Positions 60,101 to 64,000 of a stretch of DNA of 64,000 nt are shown piece by piece; within the stretch, counting starts at the first letter, position 1, and every line of letters begins with the position of its first letter. Location: positions 186,001 to 250,000 of the forward strand of contig CAWZYM010000139.1 in the NCBI GenBank assembly GCA_963966185.1, written 5' to 3'. Both the position numbers and the translations under genes were made by a program. The stretch comes from Rhabditoides inermis. Its lineage: Eukaryota > Nematoda > Chromadorea > Rhabditida > Rhabditidae. A model generated the notes under the pieces. The model was not told where the DNA came from. It made no database searches and was given only the letters and a program-made list of their open reading frames with translations.

Positions 60101-63100
60101 TCTAGGATCGGTTGTAGCTATCTGAAGCTTGACTCCTGCGAAGATACAGGACCGTTGTGTGCTCACGTTTCAAAATACATGATGCTCTCGCCCTTGGTAG
60201 CGAGGAGACTGCTGCAAGAGAAGAGAGGGAGAGAGGGGGAGAAAGAGAGAGATGAACGATTGCTTTTTTCATTCACAAGCACTTGTGAGAGTTATACACA
60301 ACTGCAACTGGATCTTCTATTCGCATTTAAATTATACTTTTTGAAAAACCCGAAACGTCTGGAAAACAATAAACAATGGTCTTCTTCGTAAAGGTAGATC
60401 GAGGTGTTCTGTCTGTGCATATTCTACGACCGAACTAGAATCGGTTGTAGCTATCTGAAGTTTGACTCCTGCGAAGATACAGGACCGTTGTGTGCTCACG
60501 TTTCAAAATACATGGTGCTCTTGCCCTTGGTAGCGAGAAGACTGGGGCAAGAGAAGAGAGGTAGAGAGGGGGAGGAAGAGAGAGAGATAAACGATAACTT
60601 TTTCATTCACAAGCACTTGTGAGAGTTGGACACAACTGCAACTGGGTCTTCTATTTGCATTCAAATTGAACTTTCAGAAAAACCCGAAGTGTCTGAAAAA
60701 AAACAATGGGCTTCTTCCTAACGTAATACGAGGTGTTCTGTCTGTGCATATTCGACGACCGATCTAGGATCGGTTGTAGCTATCTGAAGCTTGACTCCTG
60801 CAAAGATACAGGACCGTTGTGTGCTCACGTTTCAAAATACATGGTGCTCTCGCCCTTGGTAGCGAGGAGACTGGGGCAAGAGAAGAGAGGGAGAGAGGGG
60901 GAGGGGGAGAAAGAGAGAGATGAACGATAACTTTTTCATTCAAAAGCACTTGTGAGAGTTATACACAACTGCAACTGGGTCTTCTATTCGCATTCAAAAT
61001 ATACTTTTTGAAAAACCCGAAATGTTTGAAATACAATAAACAATGGTCTTCTTCGTAAAGGTAGATCGAGGTGTTCTGTCTGTGCATATTCGACGACCGA
61101 TCTATAATCGGTTGTATCTATCTGAAGCTTGACTCCTGCGAAGATACAGGACCGTTGTGTGCTCACGTTTCAAAATACATGGTGCTCTCGCCCTTTGTAG
61201 CGAGGAGACTGGGGCGAGAGAAGAGAGGTAAAGAGGGGGAGAAAGAGAGAGATAAACGATAACTTTTTCATTCACAAGCACTTGTGAAAGTTGAACACAA
61301 CTGCAACTGGGTCTTCTATTTGCATTCAAATTATACTTTCAGAAAAACCCGAAGTGTCTGAAAAAAACAATGGGCTTCTTCCTAACGTAATACGAGGTGT
61401 TCTGTCTGTGCATATTCGACGACCGATCTAGGATCGGTTGTAACTATCTGAAGCTTGACTCCTGCAAAGATACAGGACCGTTGTGTGCTCACGTTTCAAA
61501 ATACATGGTGCTCTTGCCCTTGGTAGCGAGGAGACTGGGGCAAGAGAAAAGAGGGAGAGAGGGGGAGAAAGAGAGAGATGAACGATAACTTTTTCCTTTA
61601 AAAGCACTTGTGAGAGTTTTACACAACTGCAACTGGGTCTTCTATTCGCATTCAAAATATACTTTTTGAAAAACCCGAAATGTTTGAAAAAACAATGGGC
61701 TTTTTCGTAACGAAAATCGATGTTTTCTGTCTGTGCATATTCGACGACCGATCTAGGATCGGTTGTAGCTATCTGAAGCTTGACTCCTGCGAAGATCTAG
61801 GACCGTTGTGTGCTCACGTTTCAAAATACATGATGCTCTCGCCCTTGGTAGCGAGGAGACTGCTGCAAGAGAAGAGAGGGAGAGAGGGGGAGAAAGAGAG
61901 AGATGAACGATTGCTTTTTTCATTCACAAGCACTTGTGAGAGTTATACACAACTGCAACTGGATCTTCTATTCGCATTTAAATTATACTTTTTGAAAAAC
62001 CCGAAACGTCTGGAAAACAATAAACAATGGTCTTCTTCGTAAAGGTAGATCGAGGTGTTCTGTCTGTGCATATTCTACGACCGAACTAGGATCGGTTGTA
62101 GCTATCTGAAGTTTGACTCCTGCGAAGATACAGGACCGTTGTGTGCTCACGTTTCAAAATACATGGTGCTCTTGCCCTTGGTAGCGAGAAGACTGGGGCA
62201 AGAGAAGAGAGGTAGAGAGGGGGAGGAAGAGAGAGATAAACGATAACTTTTTCATTCACAAGCACTTGTGAGAGTTGGACACAATTGCAACTGGGTCTTC
62301 TATTTGCATTCAAATTGAACTTTCAGAAAAACCCGAAGTGTCTGAAAAAAAAACAATGGGCTTCTTCCTAACGTAATACGAGGTGTTCTGTCTGTGCATA
62401 TTCGACGACCGATCTAGGATCGGTTGTAGCTATCTGAAGCTTGACTCCTGCAAAGATACAGGACCGTTGTGTGCTCACGTTTCAAAATACATGGTGCTCT
62501 CGCCCTTGGTAGCGAGGAGACTGGGGCAAGAGAAGAGAGGGAGAGAAGGGGAGAAAGAGAGAGATGAACGATAACTTTTCATTCACAAGCACTTGTGAGA
62601 GTTATACACAACTGCAACTGGGCCTTCTATTCGCATTCAAAATATACTTTTTGAAAAACCCGAATTGTCTGAAATACAATAAACAATGGTCTTTTTCGTA
62701 AAGGTAGATCGAGGTGTTCTGTCTGTGCATATTCGACGACCGATCTAGGATCGGTTGTAGCTATCTGAAGCTTGACTCCTGCAAAGATACAGGACCGTTG
62801 TGTGCTCACGTTTCAAAATACATGGTGCTCTCGCCCTTGGTAGCGAGGAGACTGGGGCAAGAGAAGAGAGGGAGAGAAGGGGAGAAAGAGAGAGATGAAC
62901 GATAACTTTTCATTCACAAGCACTTGTGAGAGTTATACACAACTGCAACTGGGCCTTCTATTCGCATTCAAAATATACTTTTTGAAAAACCCGAAATGTT
63001 TGAAAAAACAATGGGCTTTTTCGTAACGAAAATCGATGTTTTCTGTCTGTGCATATTCGACGACCGATCTAGGATCGGTTGTAGCTATCTGAAGCTTGAC

Positions 63101-64000
63101 TCCTGCGAAGATACAGGACCGTTGTGTGCTCACGTTTCAAAATACATGATGCTCTCGCCCTTGGTAGCGAGGAGACTGGGGCAAGAGAAAAGAGGGAGAG
63201 AGGGGGAGAAAGAGAGAGATGAACGATAACTTTTTCTTTTAAAAGCACTTGTGAGAGTTATACACAACTGCAACTGGGTCTTCTATTCGCATTCAAAATA
63301 TACTTTTTGAAAAACCCGAAATGTTTGAAAAAACAATGGGCTTTTTCGTAACGAAAATCGATGTTTTCTGTCTGTGCATATTCGACGACCGATCTAGGAT
63401 CGGTTGTAGCTATCTGAAGCTTGACTCCTGCGAAGATACAGGACCGTTGTGTGCTCACGTTTCAAAATACATGATGCTCTCGCCCTTGGTAGCGAGGAGA
63501 CTGCTGCAAGAGAAGAGAGGGAGAGAGGGGGAGAAAGAGAGAGATGAACGATTGCTTTTTTCATTCACAAGCACTTGTGAGAGTTATACACAACTGCAAC
63601 TGGATCTTCTATTCGCATTTAAATTATACTTTTTGAAAAACCCGAAACGTCTGGAAAACAATAAACAATGGTCTTCTTCGTAAAGGTAGATCGAGGTGTT
63701 CTGTCTGTGCATATTCTACGACCGAACTAGGATCGGTTGTAGCTATCTGAAGTTTGACTCCTGCGAAGATACAGGACCGTTGTGTGCTCACGTTTCAAAA
63801 TACATGGTGCTCTTGCCCTTGGTAGCGAGAAGACTGGGGCAAGAGAAGAGAGGTAGAGAGGGGGAGGAAGAGAGAGATAAACGATAACTTTTTCATTCAC
63901 AAGCACTTGTGAGAGTTGGACACAATTGCAACTGGGTCTTCTATTTGCATTCAAATTGAACTTTCAGAAAAACCCGAAGTGTCTGAAAAAAAACAATGGG
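57102..64000 (+). repeat. Right-hand d-f-e-g-b HOR domain, open at window end
   Basis: Anchors: e 57102, g 57429, b 57767, d 58093, f 58417, f/e mixed 58750, b 59083, a 59409, b-like 59747, f 60071, e 60404, g 60733, b 61071, d 61397, f 61722, e 62055, g-like 62383, 62714, f-like 63038, f 63363, e 63696. The five-monomer cycle is recognisable but broken by a short a/b insertion at 59.0-59.9 kb and by hybrids, including a b-like unit with a normal purine tract at 59,747. The array continues past the last base. Confidence 0.82.

Larger units (their letters stand above)
1..64000 (+). repeat. Satellite tandem array filling the window
   Basis: The same unit repeats about 195 times without a break. 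Spacing of the GTGTTCTGTCTGTGC anchor is mostly 323-338 bp; outliers are about 282, 297-298, 345 and 378 bp. Every stretch checked can be assigned to part of the monomer, so no interval over 300 bases is left unexplained. No transposon, unique DNA, telomere repeat or rDNA interrupts it. Orientation is constant except at 49,505-50,321. Layered HORs and kilobase block duplications are typical of eukaryotic heterochromatic or centromeric satellites (established knowledge). Assignment to a centromere is inference. I do not recognise the family. Confidence 0.98.

Noticed and set aside
1..64000. CRISPR array
   Set aside because: Repeats are about 330 bp and directly adjacent, with no short unique spacers and no cas genes.
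1..64000. rDNA, 5S, histone or other tandem gene cluster
   Set aside because: The monomer has no tRNA/5S-like internal promoter that fits, no rRNA-like sequence and no gene-sized coding frame. A GTTCGAAAT stretch in some linkers resembles a B box only partly and is absent from most monomers.
1..64000. Prokaryotic or phage DNA
   Set aside because: There are no ribosome-binding sites, operons or recognisable proteins. A satellite of this length with layered HORs is a eukaryotic feature.

Overview
The whole 64-kb window is one uninterrupted satellite-DNA array. I see no protein-coding gene, RNA gene, transposon or unique sequence in it. The repeat unit is mostly 323-338 bp, about 195 copies, all head-to-tail in one orientation except for one inverted piece of about 0.8 kb at 49,505-50,321. 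An array of this size, with layered higher-order repeats (HORs), a GA-rich tract in each unit and no prokaryotic gene content, points to a eukaryotic nuclear genome, most likely centromeric, pericentromeric or other constitutive heterochromatin. An animal, perhaps an insect, is a guess from texture only; I do not recognise the satellite family and name no species.

Monomer anatomy, counted from the recurring GTGTTCTGTCTGTGC: (i) a dyad, ACCGATC-TAG-GATCGGT; (ii) a nearly invariant core of about 64 bp containing a second short hairpin (CTCGC...GCGAG); (iii) an uninterrupted purine tract of about 37-45 nt; (iv) a third dyad, TCACAAG-CA-CTTGTGA; (v) an AT-rich stretch; (vi) a variable linker that defines monomer families. 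Letters used here: a = 'tatacgacgacc' type with a 6-bp GA-tract insertion; b = 'ctataatcgg' type with GTAAAGAG in the purine tract; c = 'gaaaatacagg...ggtactctcg' type; d = 'ctcttgccc' type; f = 'acatgatgctc...ctgctgcaag' type; e = 'attctacgaccgaac' type; g = 'cctaacgtaatacgagg' type.

Layout. 1 to about 8.4 kb: heterogeneous monomers with only partial block repeats, the least homogenised part. About 8.4-26 kb: four- and five-monomer HORs (1,305 and 1,637 bp) overlain by overlapping kilobase duplications at offsets 2,917, 4,853 and 7,770 bp. 26.4-37.3 kb: a very regular HOR domain built on c-a-b-a (1,327 bp), expanded to 1,659 bp where an a/b hybrid monomer was inserted. 37.3-44 kb: a five-monomer cycle d-f-e-g-b (1,654 bp). 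44.3-54.1 kb: two copies of a block of about 3.75 kb, 6,047 bp apart, flanking the inverted segment. 54-57 kb: mosaic patches from elsewhere in the array. 57.1-64 kb: the d-f-e-g-b cycle again. Both window ends lie inside the array.

The most informative structure is the left edge of the inverted segment. The sequence folds back on the monomer's own dyad, giving a 37-nt near-palindrome with 7 apparently templated bases, and then continues in inverted orientation. This suggests the natural hairpin can seed replication template switching. Other junctions (hybrid monomers, internal deletions, block duplications) record unequal exchange. Long open frames on both strands are by-products of repeat sequence low in stop codons: most begin only at GTG or TTG, and several monomer classes carry spread frameshifts.
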